Shown here piece after piece: positions 42,977-51,691 of a DNA stretch of 64,000 bases. Under the pieces are notes generated by a model. That model did no database searches. It had not been told where the DNA came from and worked only from the letters and a program-made list of their open reading frames with translations. Made by a program: the position numbers and the translations under genes. Each line of letters begins with the position of its first letter. The first letter of the stretch is position 1. Source of the stretch: CAZCJU01 sp964562175 (lineage in GTDB: Bacteria > Bacillota > Clostridia > Oscillospirales > CAG-272); contig CAZLRV010000008.1 in assembly GCA_964562175.1 (NCBI GenBank), forward strand, positions 32,661-96,660. The letters are read 5' to 3'.

Positions 42977-45523
42977 ATGAAACATCAAATCGTTTGCGCA
43001 AAAACGGATAAGGACTTTTATTCGGGTGAGGATAAATTCGGGGTATTGAGTGCCGACGGCGGCTTTTCGCTCCCGATGATATCGTCACTTGTCGAAAACA
43101 GCAGATATACGCCCGTGCAGATACCGCAGGGTGTTGAGCTGACAGAGGCATTGTGCGGAGTTATGCCGAGGAGCTTCACATATTCCGCCATAGGCGATGA
43201 ACGTGTTTATATGCAGAATACGTTTACCGGCAAATGCGGTGAGGAATATGACAGCGTGGCGCATTGGATAATACCGAGCGACCGAGAAACGGAGATGCCG
43301 ATAGAGTATTATCTCTCCCCCTCCTTTGTCACATCAAAGGAGCAGGTATCCGAGGGCTATATGAAAATATCGGATATGGCAGTCGGCTCATACGTAAACG
43401 TAAACAAGGTGATGAAATTTATAAGCGACGGACGAGGCGAGGTGTTCGCACAGCTCGTTAAGCAGGTGCTTATATGCCGCAGAAACGGTCAGAGAATAAT
43501 AATCGCCGATACACCCGACAATATACCGCTTTGGATAGGCGCTGTTTGCTACGCCCTGCCTCGATGCGTATCGAAAAATATTACCTTCTGTACCTACGCA
43601 TCAAGCCCCGATTCCGTATCTGTCGATATATGCGGCGTTTTGCCGGAGGGAACGGAATATTCACCCGATAAGCTCTACGAAAATGCGGTCATATTCGATA
43701 CGTATGCGGGCATATATCCCGACAACGACCCGTGCGACCGCTATTACGACTTTTTGATAAACGGAATGACGCACGACCACGCATCGATAGACGCTTTCAA
43801 CGAATTCGTACAGCGTAATTTCTCATTTACCGAGCCGTGCTACGATATATGCATAGCCTACACGCTCTACACCCTCTTAAACGACGGTATAGCGGCACTG
43901 CACGGTGACGACCACCGTGCGTGCAGAATGCTGCTTGATCGTTGCTCACCCGCCGTTTCCGTCAAGCTCTCCGAAAAGCTTTGCACGCAGGCAAGCGGAC
44001 TTGCCGAAATGTCCGTTTCAACGCTTAAAGAAATGCTTGAGCTTCTCATCCTCCCGTACCGTGTATGTTCCCATGCTCACCGTGAGGAGATAAGGCAGAC
44101 GGTATGCCAAACGCTTCTTATGTCCATGCTCAGACGCGATGTAGACGAGGGCGGCTTCAAGGAGCTGACCTCAAGCGTGAAAAAGACCGCAACAAATGCG
44201 GGCTTCTCCCTTTCGGGCGAGCTTATGGCACAGGGCGAGCGTAAAAAGCTCACGGCAATACTTACCTATGACCCGACTGTGTGGAAAGCGGAGCTTATTT
44301 TCTCATTGCTTTTGGAATATCTTACGGATAATAAAAAAGAATACGAGGCACTCAGTGCCGATTCGCCACTCGGACGCTTTGTGTGCGATATTGTGACCTC
44401 GGGCAAAAAGGCAAATACATCACTGCCCATCGCACGTGCGGCGATAAAGTGCTTTTCGCATAATAACATACTTCTCACCTCAGCCTACAGCCGTTGCGTA
44501 TCGGTGCTTGAGGGGGAGGACATAGAGCAGTTGCGTGCCGATATGGCAAAAATATGCGCCGAGGGCTGTATCGAATGCAGATACGAGGTGTACGACTATT
44601 TTGTACATCTTGAGGACTACGAAACGCTGTATGCGGTATTCGAGCAGATGATGAAATGCTCCGATATCGAATTTTGCTCACGACTCTTTACCGAGCAATG
44701 CAACGACTATTTTTCAACGGTGGAGGACTACGCCGCAAAATATTTTATCCCCGCATCAGAGCTGTATTACGCACTTGCAAAGAACAACGGCAGAGTTTAT
44801 ACCGCCGAGGCATCGGAAATTATATTCTCGGCAATAAACAAGCGCAGAGTCGTTACGCCCTCGTGTGAGGAAATAGTAGCAAATATCGCATCGAGAATAC
44901 CGCTCGTTTGTCCCGACGGCACCTCGAGGGCGAAGCTTGAGGAGCTTGAGCATTATCTCAAGGACGTAAAGAGTGAAAGACTCGGCGGCAGATTGCTGTC
45001 GCTTGCGTTCGGCATCGAATGCGAGAGGATAGACAATGTCGAGGATTACTACAAAACAAAGTCCGCACTTGAGGAGCTGACACGTGAGGAAAAGGTCGTT
45101 TTGCTTGCCTGCGGGGAGGAGGAATGGCAACAGTACTTCAAATGGGTATTGCCGATATTCACACCTCTCGGACTTGACGAAAACGAAACGGCGTTCATTT
45201 ACGACAGATTTATGCTGACTCCGGAGCAACGTGCGGAATTTTGCCGAGCCTTTACAAAGGAATATCTGCGTGACGGACGTGACGGCGATTACACCAATTT
45301 CTATAATTTCCTCGCTTTTCTGTTCGATAATTGCGGCGAAAACGAGAGGGAAGAGGTTGCCTCAATAATCAAACGACTAAACTCAAAACGGCTTGAAGCA
45401 CTTTGTGCGGGAGCGGAGGATGCGTTTGACGGCTCCGTTGAGCGTATGGACAGCTTTAACGCACTGCTTTCAATGCCCGTAAAGAGAAGCGGATTTTTCG
45501 GCACGCTGTTTAAGAAAAAATAA
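42977..45523 (+). CDS. Large GAP1-like protein, function unknown
   Basis: An 848-residue soluble protein with no signal peptide or membrane helix. Its N-terminal 120 residues resemble the GAP1-N2 domain (GTPase-associated protein 1): QIVCAKTDKDFYSGEDKFGVL, PRSFTYSAIGDERVYM, and GKCGEEYDSVAHWI. The segment LWIGAVCYALPRCVSKNITFCTY (about 195-217) is like the block found in the middle part of such proteins. The remaining 600 residues are helical repeats of TPR/ARM character, ending in GFFGTLFKKK. GAP1 proteins are usually predicted beside small GTPases in proposed conflict systems, but here the neighbours are gpmI and polA and no GTPase gene is visible. GATGGAGGC precedes the ATG. The family call is tentative. 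Confidence 0.5.
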   Translation: MKHQIVCAKTDKDFYSGEDKFGVLSADGGFSLPMISSLVENSRYTPVQIPQGVELTEALCGVMPRSFTYSAIGDERVYMQNTFTGKCGEEYDSVAHWIIPSDRETEMPIEYYLSPSFVTSKEQVSEGYMKISDMAVGSYVNVNKVMKFISDGRGEVFAQLVKQVLICRRNGQRIIIADTPDNIPLWIGAVCYALPRCVSKNITFCTYASSPDSVSVDICGVLPEGTEYSPDKLYENAVIFDTYAGIYPDNDPCDRYYDFLINGMTHDHASIDAFNEFVQRNFSFTEPCYDICIAYTLYTLLNDGIAALHGDDHRACRMLLDRCSPAVSVKLSEKLCTQASGLAEMSVSTLKEMLELLILPYRVCSHAHREEIRQTVCQTLLMSMLRRDVDEGGFKELTSSVKKTATNAGFSLSGELMAQGERKKLTAILTYDPTVWKAELIFSLLLEYLTDNKKEYEALSADSPLGRFVCDIVTSGKKANTSLPIARAAIKCFSHNNILLTSAYSRCVSVLEGEDIEQLRADMAKICAEGCIECRYEVYDYFVHLEDYETLYAVFEQMMKCSDIEFCSRLFTEQCNDYFSTVEDYAAKYFIPASELYYALAKNNGRVYTAEASEIIFSAINKRRVVTPSCEEIVANIASRIPLVCPDGTSRAKLEELEHYLKDVKSERLGGRLLSLAFGIECERIDNVEDYYKTKSALEELTREEKVVLLACGEEEWQQYFKWVLPIFTPLGLDENETAFIYDRFMLTPEQRAEFCRAFTKEYLRDGRDGDYTNFYNFLAFLFDNCGENEREEVASIIKRLNSKRLEALCAGAEDAFDGSVERMDSFNALLSMPVKRSGFFGTLFKKK

Positions 45524-45533
45524 TAGGTGAGAA

Positions 45534-48014
45534 ATGAAAAAAATGCTTGCTGTTGACGGTAACAGCATACTGAACAGAGCTTATTACGGAATAAGACCGC
45601 TCAGCACGAGCGATGGACTTTACACCCATGCGGTGTATGGTCTTGTCAATATAATAAATTCGCATATTGAGCATTTGTCACCGCAGCTTCGTGTCGTCGC
45701 ATTCGATATGAAAGCACCTACGTTCAGACATAAAATGTACGAGGGCTATAAAGCAAACAGAAAGGGAATGCCGCCCGAGCTTGCAATGCAGCTGCCGTAT
45801 GCCAAGCGCGTGCTTGAATACATGGGCTTTACCGTGCTTGAATGCGAGGGCTGGGAGGCAGACGACATTTTAGGCACTCTCTCCGAGATAGCTCGTCAAA
45901 ACGATACGGAGGCGTATATTTTGACGGGCGACCGTGACAGCCTGCAGCTGATAAACGACAGCACATATGTTTTGCTTGCCTCAACGGGAGAAACGACACT
46001 GTACGACAAAGACAAGTTTTTTGACAAATACGGCACCTCGCCCGAGCATCTTGTGGATATAAAAGCGCTTATGGGCGACAGCTCGGACAATATCCCCGGT
46101 GTTGCCGGAATCGGCGAAAAGGGAGCTTTGAAGCTGATATCCGAATACGGCACACTTGATGGGCTGTACGAGTCCGTTGAGCAAAAGCCGCTCGGGGCTT
46201 CCATGATGAAAAAGCTGACAGCGGGACGGCAGATGGCATATCTTTCGTATAAGCTGGCTCAAATAGACAAAAACGCACCGATATCGCATGATATATCAAC
46301 ATACGAATATTGCGGCATGAAGAAAAAGGAGCTGCTTGAAATATTCAAAGAGCTTAACTTCGGGGCTTTTATAAAGAAGTTCGATTTGCAAGAGCAAAAG
46401 GACGATGTACCGAGGCTTGAATTTATCACGTGCCGAGCAGACGAGCTTGACGGCGAGTGCGAATATTCTATCGCATATGATAATGAATATATATATTTAT
46501 ATAACGGTGACAACGGTTACAGACTCGATAAAAAATACGAGAGCGATATATGTACACGCCTGAAATTGATATGCACCTGCTCCAAAGATATCTATGCAAA
46601 ATATCCCACAGCACATATAGTTTTCGATACGACCTTGGGCGGCTATGTGCTTGACTCTTCACAATCCGAGCATACCGTAGCACGCCATACGCTTATCTAC
46701 CTCGGACTTACCGAGCCGACGGATACGGCGGGTGAGGCGTATTGTATCTATGAGCTTTACAAAAAAATGACACAGCTGCTTGACGAGCGAGGCGAGTCGG
46801 CATTGTATAACGAAATAGAACTGCCCCTGCCGGCAGTGCTTGCCGACATGGAGAGAAACGGCTTTAAGATAGACACATCGGCACTTGCCGAATTCGGTAA
46901 ACGGCTCGATGAAACGGTAAGCACGCTTACCGAGCGGATATACGCAATGTGCGGGGAGGAATTCAATATAAATTCCCCAAAACAGCTTGGCGAGCTTTTG
47001 TTTGAACGCCTCGGCTTGCCCGCACAGAAGAAAACAAAAACAGGCTACTCCACAAACGCCGAGGTGCTTGAAGCACTGAGACCCTACCACCCCGTAATAG
47101 ACGAGATACTTGAATACAGAAACGTAACAAAGCTGAAAAGCACTTATGTTGACGGACTTTTGAAAAACGCCGACGAGCATGGCATAATACACACCTCGTT
47201 TAACCAAACCGTAACGGCAACGGGCAGACTTTCCTCGACCGAGCCGAATTTGCAAAATATTCCCGTCCGAACCGAGCTTGGCAAAGCCCTTCGCAGGTTC
47301 TTCATTCCGAAAAAAGAGGGCTACGTGCTGATAGATTCCGACTATTCGCAAATAGAGCTGAGACTCCTTGCGGCAATATCAGGTGACGAAAATATGCTGA
47401 GGGCATTTGCCGACGGTGCGGACATACACACCGAAACGGCATCGCAGGTATTTTCCGTTCCTCAGCAAGCGGTCACACCCGAAATGAGAAAACGGGCAAA
47501 GGCGGTATCGTTCGGAATAGTTTACGGAATATCGGATTTTTCGCTCTCAAAGGATATAGGCGTGAGCCGTGCGGCGGCAAAAAAATATATAGAAAGCTAC
47601 CTGAACAGATATCCCGGCGTTTCGCTCTATCTTGAAAACATCAAAAAAGAGGGCTGCGAAAAGGGCTATGTCACAACTCTGTTCGGCAGACGACGCTATA
47701 TTCCCGAGCTGTCAAGCACGAAAAAGACCGTGCGTGCGTTCGGTGAGCGTGTTGCGATGAACAGCCCGATACAAGGCACAGCCGCCGATATAATCAAGCT
47801 TGCAATGATAAACACGCATAAAGCGCTTATCGCAGGAGGCTACGATGCGCATTTGATACTTCAGGTACACGACGAGCTTATAATCGAAGCAAAGCGTGAA
47901 CAGGCGCAAGAGATAATACAGCTTCTGAAAAATGAAATGGAAAATGCCGTAAAGCTCCCAGTCGAGCTGAGTGTTGAAGTATCGTGTGCCGATAATTGGT
48001 ACGATTGTAAATGA
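45534..48014 (+). CDS. polA: DNA polymerase I
   Basis: An 826-residue family A polymerase for gap filling and primer removal. Residues about 1-285 are the 5-prime nuclease (FDMKAPTFRH, EADDILGTL, TGDRDSLQLI, GDSSDNIPGV). Residues about 290-440 occupy the place of the 3-prime exonuclease but lack the DxE proofreading motif, although FDTTLGGYVLDS keeps the fold, as usual in Gram-positive Pol I. The polymerase follows with motif A DSDYSQIELRLLAA, the O-helix KAVSFGIVYGIS and motif C VHDELIIEA. AGGTGAG lies 3-4 bases before the ATG. It is 10 bases after the GAP1-like gene and is followed by a lipoprotein gene after 11 bases. Confidence 0.96.
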   Translation: MKKMLAVDGNSILNRAYYGIRPLSTSDGLYTHAVYGLVNIINSHIEHLSPQLRVVAFDMKAPTFRHKMYEGYKANRKGMPPELAMQLPYAKRVLEYMGFTVLECEGWEADDILGTLSEIARQNDTEAYILTGDRDSLQLINDSTYVLLASTGETTLYDKDKFFDKYGTSPEHLVDIKALMGDSSDNIPGVAGIGEKGALKLISEYGTLDGLYESVEQKPLGASMMKKLTAGRQMAYLSYKLAQIDKNAPISHDISTYEYCGMKKKELLEIFKELNFGAFIKKFDLQEQKDDVPRLEFITCRADELDGECEYSIAYDNEYIYLYNGDNGYRLDKKYESDICTRLKLICTCSKDIYAKYPTAHIVFDTTLGGYVLDSSQSEHTVARHTLIYLGLTEPTDTAGEAYCIYELYKKMTQLLDERGESALYNEIELPLPAVLADMERNGFKIDTSALAEFGKRLDETVSTLTERIYAMCGEEFNINSPKQLGELLFERLGLPAQKKTKTGYSTNAEVLEALRPYHPVIDEILEYRNVTKLKSTYVDGLLKNADEHGIIHTSFNQTVTATGRLSSTEPNLQNIPVRTELGKALRRFFIPKKEGYVLIDSDYSQIELRLLAAISGDENMLRAFADGADIHTETASQVFSVPQQAVTPEMRKRAKAVSFGIVYGISDFSLSKDIGVSRAAAKKYIESYLNRYPGVSLYLENIKKEGCEKGYVTTLFGRRRYIPELSSTKKTVRAFGERVAMNSPIQGTAADIIKLAMINTHKALIAGGYDAHLILQVHDELIIEAKREQAQEIIQLLKNEMENAVKLPVELSVEVSCADNWYDCK

Positions 48015-48025
48015 AAGGGGGACAA

Positions 48026-49090
48026 ATGAGAAAAATATCACTTTTGTTGGCTTTGCTGTTGACACTTACGCTGTTTTCATCCTGCTCACGCAAGGCAAAT
48101 GCGGAAATAAAATGCGTAAGCTACACGGATGACGATTTTCATTTCGTGCTAAGCTACCCGTCGTCGTTTTCACGCCCCGCAAAGGAGGAGCTTGACGAGG
48201 ACGGTGACGAGGTACTGTATACGCTTTCGGCAAACGACGAAAGGATCACATTGAGCTGCTTGCTCAATACCGAGCAGACCTTTTACGACTATATCGAAAA
48301 AAAAGGCTTTGAAAAGGATAAAATGACATTTCGCTCGCCGAGTACATTCGAGCTTGACAGACGGGGCGACAAGGAGCCGTCTTATCTTATAGTTGCCGCT
48401 ACCAAAAGAATGATATATACGGTAGAATATAAATACACCTCCGGCGAGCGTGAGGACTTTGAAAAGAACTGCGATATGCTCGACCTTGAGTTTTCGCTCT
48501 ATGCAAATGTTCCCAAGGACAACGCATCGCTCAGCCCCGATATAATGCTCTGCGGCGGCTTGTTTTCTCTCAGAGTGGCGGCAAATTGCAATTACACCCT
48601 CACCCCGACACTTGACCCGATTCCGTATAAAACGGTGGAGGTAGAGACGGAAGAAGACGGCAAAACGGTTAAAAAAGACATTTCCGTTGTCGATACCGAA
48701 AAATACAGCGGTATTTTGGCATATAATGACGGATATATGATATCGGCAAGAGCTTATACCGCATCGGACGCACCGGCAAGTGCGGAGGCGGTAAAATCGG
48801 GCGGGCATAAAGCAAGCACGGAGCGGATAAACGAGATGCTTGACGGGAAAGTCACCACACTCACGCTGACAAACGAGGGCGAGTGCAGACAGAACAACGG
48901 CAAAACGTACATAATAACCGACTTTGTATGCAAATACGGCAAAGCGGAGTCCTGCGGCTCGTATCTTATCGGCTACGCCGAAAACGGTGCGTGCTTTGAA
49001 TACGCATATCTCATCTGCCAAAGAACAGGGGAGGGCGAAAGCACCGAATATCATGATATGATAGCCTCCGCCTCATTCCCGAAGAAGTGA
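48026..49090 (+). CDS. Lipoprotein of unknown function
   Basis: A 354-residue lipoprotein. The signal peptide ends in LFSSC (Cys near residue 20). The body has two similar alpha/beta halves (about 30-165 and 175-350), the first starting with YTDDDFHFVLSYPSSF, a pattern reminiscent of PsbP/Mog1-like folds. GAAAGGGGG lies before this ATG; an ATG 15 bases earlier overlaps the polA stop but has no such site. It follows polA by 11 bases and precedes the first CBM9-like gene by 7, so it is likely co-expressed with both. No function can be assigned. Confidence 0.65.
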   Translation: MRKISLLLALLLTLTLFSSCSRKANAEIKCVSYTDDDFHFVLSYPSSFSRPAKEELDEDGDEVLYTLSANDERITLSCLLNTEQTFYDYIEKKGFEKDKMTFRSPSTFELDRRGDKEPSYLIVAATKRMIYTVEYKYTSGEREDFEKNCDMLDLEFSLYANVPKDNASLSPDIMLCGGLFSLRVAANCNYTLTPTLDPIPYKTVEVETEEDGKTVKKDISVVDTEKYSGILAYNDGYMISARAYTASDAPASAEAVKSGGHKASTERINEMLDGKVTTLTLTNEGECRQNNGKTYIITDFVCKYGKAESCGSYLIGYAENGACFEYAYLICQRTGEGESTEYHDMIASASFPKK

Positions 49091-49097
49091 GTATTTT

Positions 49098-50099
49098 ATG
49101 ATGAACAATATGATAAAAAGAATGATATGCATATCGTGCTTTTTACTTCTTTTGCTCACTCAAGCACTTGCAATTTCAAACAGAATCGACGTTACACTGC
49201 CTTATACGTTGAGCAAGCCCGTAATAGACGGCAAGATAAGCGAGGGCGAATGGCAGCTTGACGGTACGGTAAAGCTTCGTGCGGATAATACGGCAACATG
49301 GGGCGGTATGGACGATGCGGAGCATATAACGCCCGTTGATGCTTACTATATGTGGGACGATGACGGAATATTTGTTTATGCCGATATCACGGATAATGAT
49401 GTTTCCCTCGGCTCAAAACGTGATTGCTTTGAATTTTCGTTTAACCCGGGCGAGCTGATTCCGCATGACGATCCGCTTGAGGGTATGTTCTTTATGTGTT
49501 GGCCCGAAGAATCACAGGACGGAGTTGGCGGCGTTGTGACGGTAACACGTCATAATTTGGATCACGCATCGAAAAACGGCTTCGAGTCCGACATAAACGC
49601 AAGCTATACGCTTACCGAAAAGGGCTGGGCAATGGAAGCGTTTATCCCGTGGGAATACATATGTCCCGCCGAAAGAGCGGTTTGGGGAGGCAGAACGTGG
49701 GAGCAGGGCGTGCTGAAACGCTTTGACCCGCTCTCGGACGGCGCATATCTGACCGCAACGGTCTGCTATTTGAACGGACGAGAGGGCGACGGTAATTACA
49801 GCGCCGTTTATCGCACGGCAACGGATAACGACGCAAGCAATTTTTCTACCTCATCGTATAATGTTTACCTGACGCTCGGCGAGCGTGTGATACCGCAGAC
49901 ACTGCCCGAAACAGACCCGACAACGCAAGCTTTGCCTGCCGCAAGCGACCCTGACACCGAAAGGAACGGCGGCAACAATGCGCTCTCTGTCATAATAGCT
50001 GTCGTATGCATAGCCGTTATCATAGGCTCAGCGGCTTTCGTTATCATTTTTCTGCTGAAAAACAGGCGAGAGAGACAAAAGAATATAAATAAAAGATAA
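49098..50099 (+). CDS. CBM9-like tail-anchored surface protein
   Basis: A 333-residue protein. Signal peptide (1-25), then a CBM9/DOMON-like beta sandwich (about 30-270): VIDGKISEGEWQLDG is the typical CBM9 opening, DAYYMWDDDGIFVYADITDND the calcium/sugar-contact strand, and GWAMEAFIPWEYI the closing strand. A Thr/Asp stalk (about 272-295) leads to one membrane helix (about 298-321) and the basic tail NRRERQKNINKR. It should be displayed outside and held by its C-terminus, binding a glycan. It is the first of two neighbouring paralogues, the next at 50263. There is no catalytic domain. It is the last gene of the run starting with tmk. Confidence 0.75.
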   Translation: MMNNMIKRMICISCFLLLLLTQALAISNRIDVTLPYTLSKPVIDGKISEGEWQLDGTVKLRADNTATWGGMDDAEHITPVDAYYMWDDDGIFVYADITDNDVSLGSKRDCFEFSFNPGELIPHDDPLEGMFFMCWPEESQDGVGGVVTVTRHNLDHASKNGFESDINASYTLTEKGWAMEAFIPWEYICPAERAVWGGRTWEQGVLKRFDPLSDGAYLTATVCYLNGREGDGNYSAVYRTATDNDASNFSTSSYNVYLTLGERVIPQTLPETDPTTQALPAASDPDTERNGGNNALSVIIAVVCIAVIIGSAAFVIIFLLKNRRERQKNINKR

Positions 50100-50158
50100 A
50101 TAAAGCAACGAAAATAATAAATTTTTTATAAAATCGGCATAACTTCGCCCCTTACCCC

Positions 50159-50187
50159 TTGACAAATTCACAAAAACAATGTATAAT
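50159..50187 (+). promoter_or_regulatory. Perfect consensus promoter of the second CBM9-like gene
   Basis: TTGACA (50159-50164), exactly 17 bases, TATAAT (50182-50187). The leader is about 70 bases, and TGGAGG precedes the ATG. With the codon preference of the gene this predicts strong expression. Confidence 0.85.
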
Positions 50188-50262
50188 TGTATACAATTAA
50201 AATAGACTCGTGCGGCGTAGCATACCAATGCGACGCATGGGTAATAATTTTGGAGGTTCAAG

Positions 50263-51492
50263 ATGAAAAAGGTATTTTCCGCGATCATGGTCATAGCTAT
50301 GCTCGCAACGCTTTTCATCCCCACCGTTGGCGCCGCTGAAGAGAGAACATTTATAAATGTTCTTAAGGCAAACGACGGTCAGATCACGATAGACGGTGTA
50401 GTCAACTCAAGTGAATGGGATGAAAATAACAAGCTTACGCTCTCCCTTTCCGAAACATCAACAGTTAAAATGAGCTGTTGGGCAGGAAAAGCAGCTAATT
50501 TTAAGGACTTTGAGTTCTTCTATTGCTGGAACGATGAAGGTCTTTACATGGCTGCAAAGGTAAACGACGATAAGATCATAGCTACTGACGACCTTGTGAG
50601 CGATAACGCGAACTTTGACCGTTTCCAGATAGCACTCAACCCCGCAGGCATTATAGACGACAAATGGCAGGGTATGTTCTTCAGCTTTATCCCGGTAAAG
50701 ATTGCTGAGGGCGAGACTGAAGGCGTTGTTAAGTGCATTAGACACAATAGCTCAGAGGGCGGCGGCGGAAATGATCCCGATAAGCCCACTCCAATAGATA
50801 TGACAGCGGACGGCGAGACCTACGAGGGTAAGTACACACTTACCGACGGAGGCTGGCAGCTTGAGGTACTTCTTCCTTGGAAGTACATAGCTTGCGAGGA
50901 CAGAACCTATGACCTCGAAATAGTAGACCCCGATAACGATTATGATAATGTACTCTTAACGAACTTCACACCCAACGATACAAACCGTAAGCGCGCATTC
51001 GCTCAGGCATTCATAGCATACGTTGACCTTGACGCAGAGGGTACTACCGAGCCCTCCGCGACCGCAGGTACGTTCCTTAATGAAAAGGCTCTGACGAACT
51101 GGAATACCGAGAACTACGGTATGATCCTTAAGTTCAGAAACGCAGACGAGAAGGACGCAACCGATACCGATATTGAAACCTGGACGAGAACCACCGAAGG
51201 CGTTAAGCTGAACCCGGACCACGGTCACTTGCCCACCGACGAAACCGAAACCATGGATGAAGGCGGTCCCAATGGTGATGACGAAGGCGACGATACCACT
51301 GCAGCTCCTACGGGAACTGATAATTCTGTTGCCGGAACCGATAAAGACGGCAAGGACAATAAGAACAACGATAATAAGGACAACAATAAAGATGGCAATG
51401 ACTTCCCTTGGCCTATAGTTCTTGGTGTTGTTGCTGTTGTTGCAGTAGTCGGTGTTGTAATCTTCGTAGTATTGAAGAAAAAGAAGAACTAA
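50263..51492 (+). CDS. Highly expressed CBM9-like tail-anchored surface protein
   Basis: A 409-residue protein. Signal peptide (1-24, ending VGAAEE), CBM9-like domain (about 30-300) starting GQITIDGVVNSSEWDE, with FYCWNDEGLYMAAKVNDD and GWQLEVLLPWKYI as the matching strands. The stalk (about 305-378) is Asp/Glu-rich, then Asn/Lys/Asp-rich (KDNKNNDNKDNNKDGND). One membrane helix (about 381-402) and KKKKN end the chain, so the domain faces outward. It is a paralogue of the preceding gene and its tail resembles that of the GH99-like protein at 6051. It has a consensus promoter, a strong terminator and a smoother codon choice (GCT, CTT, GTT) than its neighbours, suggesting abundant surface protein. 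Ligand unknown. Confidence 0.8.
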   Translation: MKKVFSAIMVIAMLATLFIPTVGAAEERTFINVLKANDGQITIDGVVNSSEWDENNKLTLSLSETSTVKMSCWAGKAANFKDFEFFYCWNDEGLYMAAKVNDDKIIATDDLVSDNANFDRFQIALNPAGIIDDKWQGMFFSFIPVKIAEGETEGVVKCIRHNSSEGGGGNDPDKPTPIDMTADGETYEGKYTLTDGGWQLEVLLPWKYIACEDRTYDLEIVDPDNDYDNVLLTNFTPNDTNRKRAFAQAFIAYVDLDAEGTTEPSATAGTFLNEKALTNWNTENYGMILKFRNADEKDATDTDIETWTRTTEGVKLNPDHGHLPTDETETMDEGGPNGDDEGDDTTAAPTGTDNSVAGTDKDGKDNKNNDNKDNNKDGNDFPWPIVLGVVAVVAVVGVVIFVVLKKKKN

Positions 51493-51530
51493 TATAAATT
51501 AGTTCAAGCAAAATAATATTGCAAATTTGC

Positions 51531-51559
51531 GGAACGCTCCAAAGAGCGTTCCCTTTTTT
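51531..51559 (+). terminator. Rho-independent terminator of the CBM9-like gene
   Basis: GGAACGCTC (51531-51539) and GAGCGTTCC (51544-51552) form a 9-bp stem with a CAAA loop, followed by CTTTTTT. Confidence 0.93.
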
Positions 51560-51634
51560 GCCTCTCGCCAAGTCACCTCACGCAGGGAGACTTAGCAGAC
51601 CTCGGTTATTTTACGAAATATTTCTTTATTACAC

Positions 51635-51663
51635 TTGACAATGGCAAGAAAAAATCGTATATT
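51635..51663 (+). promoter_or_regulatory. Sigma-A promoter for lacZ
   Basis: TTGACA (51635-51640), 17-base spacer, TATATT (51658-51663), with the ATG at 51692 and AAAGGAG between. The leader is only about 20 bases, and no inverted-repeat operator is obvious around it. Confidence 0.7.
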
Positions 51664-51691
51664 ATAAGCAGTACGGCAAAAGGAGAAAAAG

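Noticed and set aside
48170..49054. A 294-codon minus-strand frame inside the lipoprotein gene
   Set aside because: It mirrors the coding strand, with no signal peptide or family blocks, while the plus frame has a lipobox and RBS.
50000..51492. LPXTG-type sorting signals at the C-termini of the anchored surface proteins
   Set aside because: No LPxTG or similar motif precedes the hydrophobic helix; the tails fit simple transmembrane anchors.
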